Assembly: GCA_913048145.1 (NCBI GenBank)
Contig: CAJWVP010000098.1
Location: 1-9,245 of the forward strand
DNA: 9,245 nt
Direction of reading: 5' to 3'
Source of the DNA: an uncultured Rhodospirillaceae bacterium
GTDB taxonomy: Bacteria > Pseudomonadota > Alphaproteobacteria > Rhodospirillales > Casp-alpha2
The stretch's first letter is position 1. Each line of letters opens with the position of its first letter. Of the stretch, positions 1-6,109 are shown piece by piece. Both the position numbers and the translations under genes were made by a program. Under the pieces are notes generated by a model, which was not told the DNA's origin, did not search any database, and saw only the letters and a list, made by a program, of their open reading frames with translations.

Positions 1-980
1 CGGACGATTTCCTTTTCCAGTGGCCACGGCATGCCGACCTTGAGCAACCGGAGCCCTAGCCGATCCGCTTCCGCCGCGTCGATACCCAGATCGTCCAGCG
101 CTTGCAGAGTGTCGAGGTAGGATTTGCCTGTAGAGATGATCCCAAAACGCGGCTTCGCGCTGTCCATTGTGATCTTGTTGATGCCGTTGGCCCGGGCGAA
201 CGCGAGTGCCGCGTTAATCTTGTATTTGTGTAGGCGCATCTCCGCATCCATGGGCTGGTCGGGCCAACGGATGTGGAGCCCATCCGCGGGCATCTCGAAA
301 TCCGTAGGGGTGACGATCTCGATGCGGTGCGGATCGACAGCGACCGAGGCAGAACTGTCGACATTGTCGGTGATGCATTTCATACCCACCCAGCAACCGG
401 AATAGCGGGACATGGCCCAGCCCAGGATGCCGTAATCCAAAACTTCCTGAGTGTCGGCGGGATGGAGTAGGGGGATTTGCGCATCGATCAGCGCGTGTTC
501 TGACTGACTCGGTACCGTTGAGGATTTGCACGACGGGTCGTCCCCGGCCAATACCAGCACGCCGCCGTTCGGGGACGTTCCCGCCATGTTGGCATGCCGA
601 AACACGTCGCCCGAGCGATCTACGCCTGGGCCCTTCCCGTACCACATGCCGTAGACGCCATCGTACTTGGCAAGGTCTTGGTCAAGGTTGGCCTGTTGCG
701 AGCCCCAGATGGCCGTGGCGGCCAAGTCCTCATTCACGCCCGGATGAAATTTGACATGGTGCGCGTTCAAGTGTCTGGCGGCGGCGCCGAACTCCTTGTC
801 CATGCCGCCAAGCGGCGATCCTCGGTAGCCGGTGACGTATCCCGCCGTATTCAGGCCGGCGGCTACGTCACGGCTGTGCTGCATCAGCGTCAGGCGAACG
901 AGCGCCTGCGTGCCGTTCAGATAGATGCGGCCATCTTCCTTCGTAAACTTATCGTCCAGCGAAACCTTAAGCAGTGTCAT
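1..980 (-). CDS. Indolepyruvate ferredoxin oxidoreductase, fused-type, N-terminal part (3' end outside window)
   Basis: The reading frame is open from an ATG at 980 down to the left edge (326 complete codons), so the C-terminal part lies outside the window. The visible part matches the N-terminal TPP-binding region of the long, single-chain indolepyruvate ferredoxin oxidoreductases of aerobic proteobacteria, which are usually about 1150 residues. These oxidatively decarboxylate aryl or branched 2-oxo acids to acyl-CoA in the cytoplasm. Key segments are NGTQALVRL (residues 22-30), GYRGSPLGG (51-59) and HPGVNEDLAATA (79-90); Glu84 is the probable TPP-activating glutamate. The start is supported by AGGAGGG at 984-990, only 3 bases from the ATG, and by family-like residues MTLLKVSLDDKF at the N-terminus. 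The Fe-S and CoA-side domains cannot be checked here. The gene is divergent from the epimerase at 1251. The family call is firm; the substrate is inferred from the family. Confidence 0.9.
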   Translation of the reverse strand, partial: MTLLKVSLDDKFTKEDGRIYLNGTQALVRLTLMQHSRDVAAGLNTAGYVTGYRGSPLGGMDKEFGAAARHLNAHHVKFHPGVNEDLAATAIWGSQQANLDQDLAKYDGVYGMWYGKGPGVDRSGDVFRHANMAGTSPNGGVLVLAGDDPSCKSSTVPSQSEHALIDAQIPLLHPADTQEVLDYGILGWAMSRYSGCWVGMKCITDNVDSSASVAVDPHRIEIVTPTDFEMPADGLHIRWPDQPMDAEMRLHKYKINAALAFARANGINKITMDSAKPRFGIISTGKSYLDTLQALDDLGIDAAEADRLGLRLLKVGMPWPLEKEIV

Positions 981-1027
981 ATGCCCTCCTACACAAAATG
1001 TAGTATGCGGGAGTGAGCGGGACAATC

Positions 1028-1087
1028 AGGCCGCGTGTCATTCCTTGAAATTCGCAAGGATCATGCGGCCTGCCGCCCTCTTTTTTT
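1028..1087 (+). terminator. Strong hairpin with downstream T run (terminator or leader element)
   Basis: The left arm 1028-1037 pairs with 1062-1071 over ten base pairs, one of them G-U. After an internal loop (four bases against one), 1042-1047 pairs with 1055-1060 over six more, closing a 7-base loop at 1048-1054. A run of seven T follows at 1081-1087. The T run is on the plus strand, so any termination would act rightward, toward the epimerase. The nine bases between stem and T run are more than a classical intrinsic terminator has, so function is uncertain. It could be an attenuator in the epimerase leader, a terminator for transcripts reading rightward (antisense to the oxidoreductase), or a relic of a lost gene. 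Confidence 0.45.
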
Positions 1088-1220
1088 ATGGCATCCCCCG
1101 CCCCATGGCCAGGGAATGAAAGAAAGTTTCTGGTTGGATGATTAGTTTTGGGGGCGATCTCCGAAAATTTTGCTTTACGGTATGAAACTAGCAGGTGCTT
1201 TCTGCCAATGAACAGGTTAT

Positions 1221-1226
1221 AGGAGA
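1221..1226 (+). promoter_or_regulatory. Ribosome binding site for the alternative TTG start of the epimerase
   Basis: AGGAGA lies six bases before the TTG at 1233, a near-ideal spacing, but 24 bases before the ATG at 1251. It is the main argument for a start six codons upstream of the homology-favoured ATG. Confidence 0.4.
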
Positions 1227-1250
1227 ACGGCTTTGACAGAAGGGGGGTCC

Positions 1251-2231
1251 ATGTCCGTCCTGATTACCGGGGTTGCTGGATTTATCGGATTCCACCTCGC
1301 GGAAACTATGTTGGATCAAGGCCGGCGGGTCGTTGGGGTCGACAATCTGAACGACTATTACGATCCGGAATTGAAGGCCGAACGTCTGGCTCGCCTGAAG
1401 GGCCGTGATGGCTTCGTCTTTCACAAATTGGATGTATCCGACCGGGTCAAGATCGAGGCGCTGGCCGCCGAATATCAGGACCTGACCGGGATTGTCCATT
1501 TGGCGGCGCAGGCGGGGGTCCGCTACTCGTTGGTGAACCCGTACGCTTACACGCAGGCGAATGTGGAGGCGCACTTGGTTCTCCTGGAGGTGGCGCGACG
1601 GTTGCCTGCCTTGAAACACTTTGTCTATGCGTCGTCGTCGTCAGTCTATGGTGCCAACACGAACCTGCCATTCTCCGTCGATGACCGAACAGATAACCCC
1701 GTGTCCCTTTATGGCGCCACCAAGAAGACCATGGAGGTGATGAGCGAATCCTATGCCCGCATGTGGGGCCTGCCTTTGACGGGTTTGCGATTCTTCACGG
1801 TCTATGGACCGTGGGGACGCCCAGACATGGCCGCGTTCATTTTCCTCAAGAAGATTCTTGCTGGCGAGGCCATTCCCGTTTTTAACAACGGTGACATGCA
1901 GCGCGACTTCACATATGTGGATGATATTGTCGCGGGTGTCGTTGCCTGTCTAGACCGGCCGCCCGGGGCAACGGACGACATGCCATCTCACCGAATCTAC
2001 AACATCGGCAACAACAATTCTGAATCTCTGATGCGTTTTATCTCGATCATCGAAGAGACCATTGGGATTAAAGCGGAAATCGAGTTCTTGCCCATGCAGC
2101 CCGGCGACGTTCAAGCAACTTACGCCGATATCGAAGAGACGACGCGGGACTTTGGGTTCGTGCCGTCGACACCCATTGACTTGGGTTTGCCGAAACTGAT
2201 CGGGTGGTATCGCGACTACTACGGTGTTTAG
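1251..2231 (+). CDS. UDP-glucuronate 4-epimerase-like NAD-dependent epimerase/dehydratase
   Basis: A cytosolic extended short-chain dehydrogenase, predicted to interconvert UDP-glucuronate and UDP-galacturonate using tightly bound NAD, supplying sugar for surface polysaccharide. From the ATG it has 326 residues, about the family length. Visible motifs are the Rossmann glycine motif GVAGFIG (7-13), VDNLNDYYDPELK (30-42; the NDYYD signature is typical of UDP-glucuronate epimerases), the serine run SSSSVYG (128-134), the catalytic pair Tyr154/Lys158 in YGATK, and RFFTVYGPWGRPDMA (180-194). The ATG at 1251 has the purine-rich GAAGGGGGG just upstream and gives the usual start MSVLITG. A TTG at 1233 with AGGAGA at 1221-1226 is a real alternative that adds six residues. 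The transporter gene follows after 3 bp, suggesting one mRNA. dTDP-glucose dehydratase-like activity is less likely. The family is secure; the exact sugar is inferred. Confidence 0.88.
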   Translation: MSVLITGVAGFIGFHLAETMLDQGRRVVGVDNLNDYYDPELKAERLARLKGRDGFVFHKLDVSDRVKIEALAAEYQDLTGIVHLAAQAGVRYSLVNPYAYTQANVEAHLVLLEVARRLPALKHFVYASSSSVYGANTNLPFSVDDRTDNPVSLYGATKKTMEVMSESYARMWGLPLTGLRFFTVYGPWGRPDMAAFIFLKKILAGEAIPVFNNGDMQRDFTYVDDIVAGVVACLDRPPGATDDMPSHRIYNIGNNNSESLMRFISIIEETIGIKAEIEFLPMQPGDVQATYADIEETTRDFGFVPSTPIDLGLPKLIGWYRDYYGV

Positions 2232-2234
2232 GTC

Positions 2235-3128
2235 ATGAATGGTGTCCCATTCCGGGATGTATTTTGGCTGATCACTCTAGCGCTCGTATGGGGGTCCTCT
2301 TTCGCTGCCATTAAGGTGGCCGTGGAAACCATGCCGCCCATGACCATGGTCGCCGTTCGGACGGTCATCGCACTTTGTGTTTTGCTGCCCATCATGATTG
2401 CCCAACGTGCGCGCCTGCCCAGGGACATCAAAAGTTGGTGTATGGGGTTTGTGCTGGGTGTGTTCGGGTTGGCGTTGCCTTTCTTCCTTATTGGATGGGG
2501 TGAGGAACGGGTGGCAAGTGGACAGGCGGCTATTCTCATGGCGGCCATGCCTATTGCGACCATCGCCCTAGCTCATTTTTTCGCCCGCGGCGATCAGTTC
2601 CACTGGCGCAAACTGGTTGGCATCGTTCTTGGGTTTTCTGGGGTTCTGGTCCTAGTTGGTCCGGAGGCGGTCAAGGGTCTGGGCGGTCAAATTTGGCACC
2701 AACTGGCAATCGCTGGAGCCGCAATTTGTTACGCCATCAATGCCATCGTCACGAGGAACCTGCCGTCTGGCGGGACGTTAATTGGGCGGGCTGTTATGGT
2801 CATGGCATGCGGTGTGGCGATTTCGATACCCCTGGCGATTCTGCTCGACGGCGCCACAGCCGTGTTCGATGCGAGTGCGGAAAGTATTTGGATAACGCTT
2901 TATTTGGGTGTGTTGCCGACAGGGTTAGCTACACTAATCTACTTTTATATTGTCGAGGCGCGCGGCCCGTCGTTTTTTTCCTTTGTAAATTACCTAAACC
3001 CCGTATTTGGCGTTTTGTGGGGGGCATTTCTATTGAGTGAGATCGTGCATCTGGAGGCTGTTTTGGCATTGGCCGCCATTCTTGTCGGGGTTGCCATATC
3101 CAGCTGGGCGCCGAAAACGAAGCTTTGA
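2235..3128 (+). CDS. EamA/DMT-superfamily transporter
   Basis: An inner-membrane carrier of the drug/metabolite transporter superfamily (RhaT/YdcZ-like EamA proteins), usually an exporter of small metabolites or amino acids. The 297 residues give about ten hydrophobic segments, roughly 8-28, 36-56, 68-88, 95-115, 125-143, 152-174, 182-204, 217-240, 246-268 and 272-291. These form the two five-helix EamA repeats expected for a full-length member. Family-like signatures are LVWGSSFAAIK (18-27 region) in helix 1, GEERVASGQAAILMAAMP before and in helix 4, and NYLNPVFGVLWGAFLLSE (252-269). The ATG begins 3 bp after the epimerase stop with no good Shine-Dalgarno, so translation is probably coupled. 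The dehydrogenase follows in the same frame after a TGA. The substrate cannot be read from sequence; the neighbours suggest an amino acid, hydroxy acid or keto acid, but this is inference. Confidence 0.88.
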   Translation: MNGVPFRDVFWLITLALVWGSSFAAIKVAVETMPPMTMVAVRTVIALCVLLPIMIAQRARLPRDIKSWCMGFVLGVFGLALPFFLIGWGEERVASGQAAILMAAMPIATIALAHFFARGDQFHWRKLVGIVLGFSGVLVLVGPEAVKGLGGQIWHQLAIAGAAICYAINAIVTRNLPSGGTLIGRAVMVMACGVAISIPLAILLDGATAVFDASAESIWITLYLGVLPTGLATLIYFYIVEARGPSFFSFVNYLNPVFGVLWGAFLLSEIVHLEAVLALAAILVGVAISSWAPKTKL

Positions 3129-3138
3129 GCAGCGAGAC

Positions 3139-3144
3139 AGGAGG
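3139..3144 (+). promoter_or_regulatory. Ribosome binding site that points to a CTG start
   Basis: A perfect AGGAGG. It is five bases before the CTG at 3150, ideal spacing, but fourteen bases before the GTG at 3159, which is too far for efficient initiation. No ATG lies in this frame between the transporter stop at 3126-3128 and the GTG. Confidence 0.6.
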
Positions 3145-3149
3145 ATCAA

Positions 3150-4079
3150 CTGAATATCGTGTTAAAAGTCGGCGGCAGCCGGGCATCGTGGTGGAAAGAG
3201 CACCTGTCTACCTTGCTTCCCGAGGCCACGCTCTACTTAGCCGGCGAAGAAATGAACCGCGACGAAATAGACTATGCTGTTGTTTGGAAGCCGGAACCGG
3301 GTTGGCTTAAAACCTTTAAAAACTTAAAATGCATTGTTTCCATTGGGGCGGGTATTGATCATGTTCTTTGTGATCCGGAACTTCCCGTCCATCTGCCAAT
3401 CATCCGCACGACAAGTCCGGACCTTAAAGTCCGCATGCGCGAATATGTGACCTTACATGTGCTGCGTTTGCATCGACGCCTTCAGGAGGTGACCGCCGCG
3501 CAGATGGTTCGGGAGTGGCGCCAGATTATCGAACCGCCAGCCCACGAGCGGCGGGTCGGGATCATGGGATTGGGCAACCTGGGCGCAGATTGCGCCTCGA
3601 CCCTCGCGGCGATCGGCTTTGATGTCGCCGGCTGGGCCCGCTCGGAGAAAACTATCGACCGGGTTGCCTGCTTCGCAGGTGAAGCGGCACGGAACGCTTT
3701 TCTCGCACGAACCGATATTCTGGTTTGCATGCTACCCCTGACGCCAGAAACGGAAGGTATTTTGAACGAGGATCTATTCGACCGGCTGCCCGATGGCGCG
3801 GCGGTGATCAACGTTGCCCGCGGCCAGCATTTGGTTGATGAAGATCTGCTGGCGGCCCTGGACCGTGGCAAGATGTGCAGCGCAACCCTTGATGTGTTTC
3901 ATACGGAGCCATTACCGCATGACCACGCCTTTTGGGACCACCCAAAAGTCTTGGTGACGCCGCATATCGCCAGTCTCATCGACCCCATTGCGGGTGGCAA
4001 ACGGATCGCCGAAAACATCAAAAACTTTGACGCGGGGAAGCCCATCGTCGATCTGGTTCCCCAGGGTCGGGGATACTGA
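3150..4079 (+). CDS. D-2-hydroxyacid dehydrogenase, glyoxylate/hydroxypyruvate reductase A-like
   Basis: A cytosolic NAD(P)-dependent enzyme reducing 2-oxo acids such as glyoxylate or hydroxypyruvate to D-2-hydroxy acids. From CTG it has 309 residues, close to GhrA-type proteins. Motifs are the early GGSRASWW, the SIGAGIDH segment (64-71), the nucleotide-binding GLGNLG (140-145), INVARG with catalytic Arg224, HTEPLP with Glu253, and TPHIAS with His272, so the Arg/Glu/His active site is intact. A short interdomain region and lack of a C-terminal regulatory domain exclude SerA-type phosphoglycerate dehydrogenase. I place the start at CTG 3150 because of the AGGAGG at 3139-3144 and because it gives a family-like N-terminus, (M)NIVLKVGG. 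The conservative choice is GTG 3159 (306 residues). It follows the transporter by 21 bp in the same frame, so it is probably the third gene of that operon. The true substrate is unknown. Confidence 0.87.
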   Translation: MNIVLKVGGSRASWWKEHLSTLLPEATLYLAGEEMNRDEIDYAVVWKPEPGWLKTFKNLKCIVSIGAGIDHVLCDPELPVHLPIIRTTSPDLKVRMREYVTLHVLRLHRRLQEVTAAQMVREWRQIIEPPAHERRVGIMGLGNLGADCASTLAAIGFDVAGWARSEKTIDRVACFAGEAARNAFLARTDILVCMLPLTPETEGILNEDLFDRLPDGAAVINVARGQHLVDEDLLAALDRGKMCSATLDVFHTEPLPHDHAFWDHPKVLVTPHIASLIDPIAGGKRIAENIKNFDAGKPIVDLVPQGRGY

Positions 4080-4089
4080 AGGGTCTTGT

Positions 4090-5682
4090 CTAGGCCCGGA
4101 CGCTGACCTGGCCAGAGGCGTTTTCTTCCAGGTGGAGCGGTTGCTCGGCGACAGCGCCGGCGACCGGGTTGGCCTTGTCGCCGCAACCTTGGGTGTGACC
4201 GCTCGCCGGATCGCGGAAGACGCCCGACGGACAGGAATAGAGCTTGGGGAACACAAGGTTCTGGGCGACCTCAAGATCAAAGGAGCGTCCTAGGGCGGCC
4301 AGCACTTCATCGCCAGCGGCCGGATCAACTCGGATCGACGCCCGCCCGCCGGCGTCGATCCGTGGTGTGTTAAAGGCCTCTTCCAAGGACATGCCGTAGT
4401 CCAGCATGAAGGCGGCCACCTGCATGGTGCAGGGCACGATGTGGTTGGCTCCCGATGCGCCCACCGCAAAGATTGCCTCATCGTCACGGACGCAGACCGT
4501 GGGGCACATGTTGGACGCGTTGATGCGTTTTCCGCCCGCCATGGAGGTTGGATAACCGGGCCGTGGGTCGAAATAGGAAACCGCGTTATTCATCAGTACG
4601 CCCGACGACGGCAACACCACTTTGGAGCCGAACCGGTTCAGCAGCGTGTAGGTGAGCGCAACCATATTGCCATCCGCGTCCACGGCGCTCATGTGAGAGG
4701 TGCTCCCGGTCTCCGGGAGGCGGCCAAGCCGGCGGTCATGATTATCGAACGCCTGGTTTAAGGCTTTCGCGTAAATCTCGTAGGCATGAGCGCCAAACGG
4801 CCGCGACGGGTCCAAGTGTTTGGTGACGAAATCGAAGGCTTCGCTCAGACGCTGGCCGCCGCTGTTTTTGCTGGGGGTGTATAGGATAGCGCCACGGTGA
4901 TTGTGGGCCAGCGGCGTCAGAACCTGTGGATGGTACGCGGCAAGGTCGTCGACGGTTATGCGGCTGCCACCCTCTTGCAAATCCTCTGCCATGGCGGTTG
5001 CGATCGCGCCTTTGTAGAAGGCGTCCGGTCCTTCATCGGCAAGCATCCGCAGGGTTGCTCCGAGATTGCCAAGGTTGAGAAATTGTTCCGGTTGTGCTGG
5101 CGCGCCACCGGGCAGATAAACCGCGGCACTGGCCGGGAACCGCGCCAGTTCTCCAGCCTCCAGGCCGATTTGTAGTGTAGCGAACCAGTCCACGGGCAAG
5201 CCTCGCTCTGCCAACTGGATCGCCGGCGAAAGCAAGGAGTCGAAACCGAGACGCCCGTGTGCCTGGGCCGCCGCCGACAGGCCTGCGACGGCACCGGGAA
5301 CGGTGATCGATTTGTAGCCGACAACATTGGCGTTACCGGTAACCCCCGGAAAGCCCATGATGGCATTTGGAACACTGGGGTCGAGGGGATAGTCGGCGGT
5401 GTCAATGGCGTTAGGCAGGGTCCCTTGGAAATCGATCGCGACGGCGCGTCTTTCGTCGGCTAGCCAGATCACGATATACCCGCTGCCACCCATGCCGCAC
5501 ATCCATGGCTCTACGGCATTCAATGCGAAGGCGCAGGCAATGGCGGCATCAACAGCGTTTCCGCCTCGCGACAAGGCATCCGCCCCGGCCGCCGCGGACA
5601 TCCAGTTTTGCGCAGCAACGACGCCCCGCTCTGAAGAAACTGCACGCTTGCGGACCTGCCATTGTTCGACATTGCGATTCAT
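4090..5682 (-). CDS. Gamma-glutamyltransferase-family Ntn hydrolase (substrate uncertain)
   Basis: A proenzyme of the gamma-glutamyltransferase family (530 residues) that cleaves itself into large and small subunits. The predicted cleavage is before Thr328 in GSTSHMSAVD, giving chains of about 327 and 203 residues, normal for the family. Other marks are GGNAVDAAIA (40-49), GMGGSGY (63-69), GALGY-like fold segments and LTYTLLNRFG (343-352). There is no signal peptide, so it is probably cytosolic, unlike periplasmic GGT. In classical GGT the DFRE motif carries the arginine that binds the gamma-glutamyl carboxylate (Arg114 in E. coli); here the motif reads DFQGTLP, with Gln86. The usual SSM is ASNM, and GGSRI is GANHI. 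I therefore expect a related amide hydrolase, for example an oxamate-amidohydrolase-like enzyme, not glutathione hydrolysis. Start: ATG 5682 with GAGGAA six bases upstream; ATG 5712 lacks a ribosome site. It converges on the dehydrogenase with a 10 bp gap. Confidence 0.85.
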   Translation of the reverse strand: MNRNVEQWQVRKRAVSSERGVVAAQNWMSAAAGADALSRGGNAVDAAIACAFALNAVEPWMCGMGGSGYIVIWLADERRAVAIDFQGTLPNAIDTADYPLDPSVPNAIMGFPGVTGNANVVGYKSITVPGAVAGLSAAAQAHGRLGFDSLLSPAIQLAERGLPVDWFATLQIGLEAGELARFPASAAVYLPGGAPAQPEQFLNLGNLGATLRMLADEGPDAFYKGAIATAMAEDLQEGGSRITVDDLAAYHPQVLTPLAHNHRGAILYTPSKNSGGQRLSEAFDFVTKHLDPSRPFGAHAYEIYAKALNQAFDNHDRRLGRLPETGSTSHMSAVDADGNMVALTYTLLNRFGSKVVLPSSGVLMNNAVSYFDPRPGYPTSMAGGKRINASNMCPTVCVRDDEAIFAVGASGANHIVPCTMQVAAFMLDYGMSLEEAFNTPRIDAGGRASIRVDPAAGDEVLAALGRSFDLEVAQNLVFPKLYSCPSGVFRDPASGHTQGCGDKANPVAGAVAEQPLHLEENASGQVSVRA

Positions 5683-5688
5683 TTTTGG

Positions 5689-5694
5689 TTCCTC
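5689..5694 (-). promoter_or_regulatory. Ribosome binding site fixing the start of the Ntn hydrolase
   Basis: On the minus strand GAGGAA lies six bases before the ATG at 5682. It lies inside the ten-codon extension that an ATG at 5712 would add, so 5682 is the better start. Confidence 0.55.
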
Positions 5695-5941
5695 GTTGTC
5701 GACATGATGCACTGTGTTTTATCGCGATGACCTGGAGATGCAATACGGTGGTGTCATTGCCTGGAGGGCGCGAAGGGATGGCATTGACCTGTATTTGGCG
5801 TTTCACCGTCTTCTCGAATTTGATTAGACCGGTCTCGTTACCTTTGCCGCTCTAGTCGTGTTCCGGACCGAACCCTTTGCCTTGCGCCACTGCCCTCTGG
5901 AACACGAGGAATATCTTCGTTAGACCGCATTCTGTGAGTTT

Positions 5942-5961
5942 GGTTATTCACGAGAATTACC
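5942..5961. promoter_or_regulatory. Inverted repeat, candidate operator
   Basis: The arms GGTTATTC (5942-5949) and GAATTACC (5954-5961) are inverted copies matching at 7 of 8 positions, separated by ACGA. The 20 bp size with a short spacer is what a dimeric helix-turn-helix regulator would bind. It lies about 150 bp upstream of the FAD oxidase start and about 260 bp upstream of the hydrolase start, so it could control either gene. No regulator gene is present in the window. Confidence 0.35.
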
Positions 5962-6096
5962 CTGTTAGAGTTATCTCCTGTGGTAACTTTTGACGGGTCC
6001 TAGATTTCGATACGGATGCTAAAGAAAGTATGGTGGATTAGCAGCGCCTGTATTGACCTCGGGGCCAAGTTTTGACATTGGGGTTAAGGCATTGCG

Positions 6097-6102
6097 AGAG
6101 GA
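6097..6102 (+). promoter_or_regulatory. Ribosome binding site pointing to a TTG start at 6110
   Basis: AGAGGA lies seven bases before the TTG at 6110. Other in-frame candidates upstream, TTG 6053 and TTG 6092, have weaker sites, and no ATG occurs before the FAD-binding motif. Confidence 0.5.
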
Positions 6103-6109
6103 TAGGGGC

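Larger units (their letters stand above)
981..1250. other. Divergent intergenic region between the oxidoreductase and the epimerase
   Basis: These 270 bases separate two divergent genes and must hold promoters for both, but I cannot point to a convincing -35/-10 pair on either strand. The oxidoreductase Shine-Dalgarno lies at its left end. A strong hairpin occupies 1028-1071, with a run of seven T at 1081-1087. A small inverted repeat, AGAAA-G-TTTCT, lies at 1121-1131. The stretch 1135-1190 is relatively AT-rich and is the likeliest place for the epimerase promoter. No convincing ORF was seen. Confidence 0.6.
5683..6109. other. Divergent intergenic region between the Ntn hydrolase and the FAD oxidase
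   Basis: About 427 bases without a convincing gene. Short frames on both strands are unlike the neighbours in composition (for example an Arg-rich 37-codon GTG frame on the minus strand inside 5830-5960). Notable items are a perfect 10-base palindrome AGACCGGTCT at 5826-5835, the octamer TTAGACCG at 5824-5831 and again at 5920-5927, and an inverted repeat at 5942-5961. GTTA and TAAC ten bases apart lie at 5970-5987. TTGACG at 5990-5995 and TTGACA at 6072-6077 look like -35 boxes, but no good -10 box sits at the right distance. The region should carry both divergent promoters; the palindromes suggest a regulator encoded elsewhere. Confidence 0.55.

Noticed and set aside
214..645. A 143-residue minus-strand frame, and other long frames on both strands within 56-1016
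   Set aside because: They overlap the indolepyruvate oxidoreductase frame, which has strong family motifs and runs open from 980 to the left edge. The alternatives are Arg/His/Pro-rich shadow translations.
1121..1131. AGAAA-G-TTTCT inverted repeat as an operator
   Set aside because: The arms are five bases, do not extend further, and are likely by chance in an AT-rich patch.
4106..4135. ACCTGG and CCAGGT inverted repeat near the end of the Ntn hydrolase as a terminator
   Set aside because: The arms are only six bases, the loop is about fourteen, there is no following T run on either strand, and it lies inside the coding region.
5682..5712. ATG at 5712 as the start of the Ntn hydrolase
   Set aside because: It lacks a ribosome site, while the ATG at 5682 has GAGGAA at six bases, and that ribosome site would itself be inside the extension.
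5830..5960. A GTG-started minus-strand frame of about 37 codons upstream of the Ntn hydrolase
   Set aside because: The product is Arg-rich with no motif, has no convincing ribosome site and overlaps the inverted repeat at 5942-5961. It looks like noncoding DNA.
5990..6077. TTGACG at 5990-5995 and TTGACA at 6072-6077 as -35 promoter boxes
   Set aside because: No acceptable -10 box lies 16-18 bases downstream of either. A promoter at 6072 would also leave almost no leader before the TTG at 6110.
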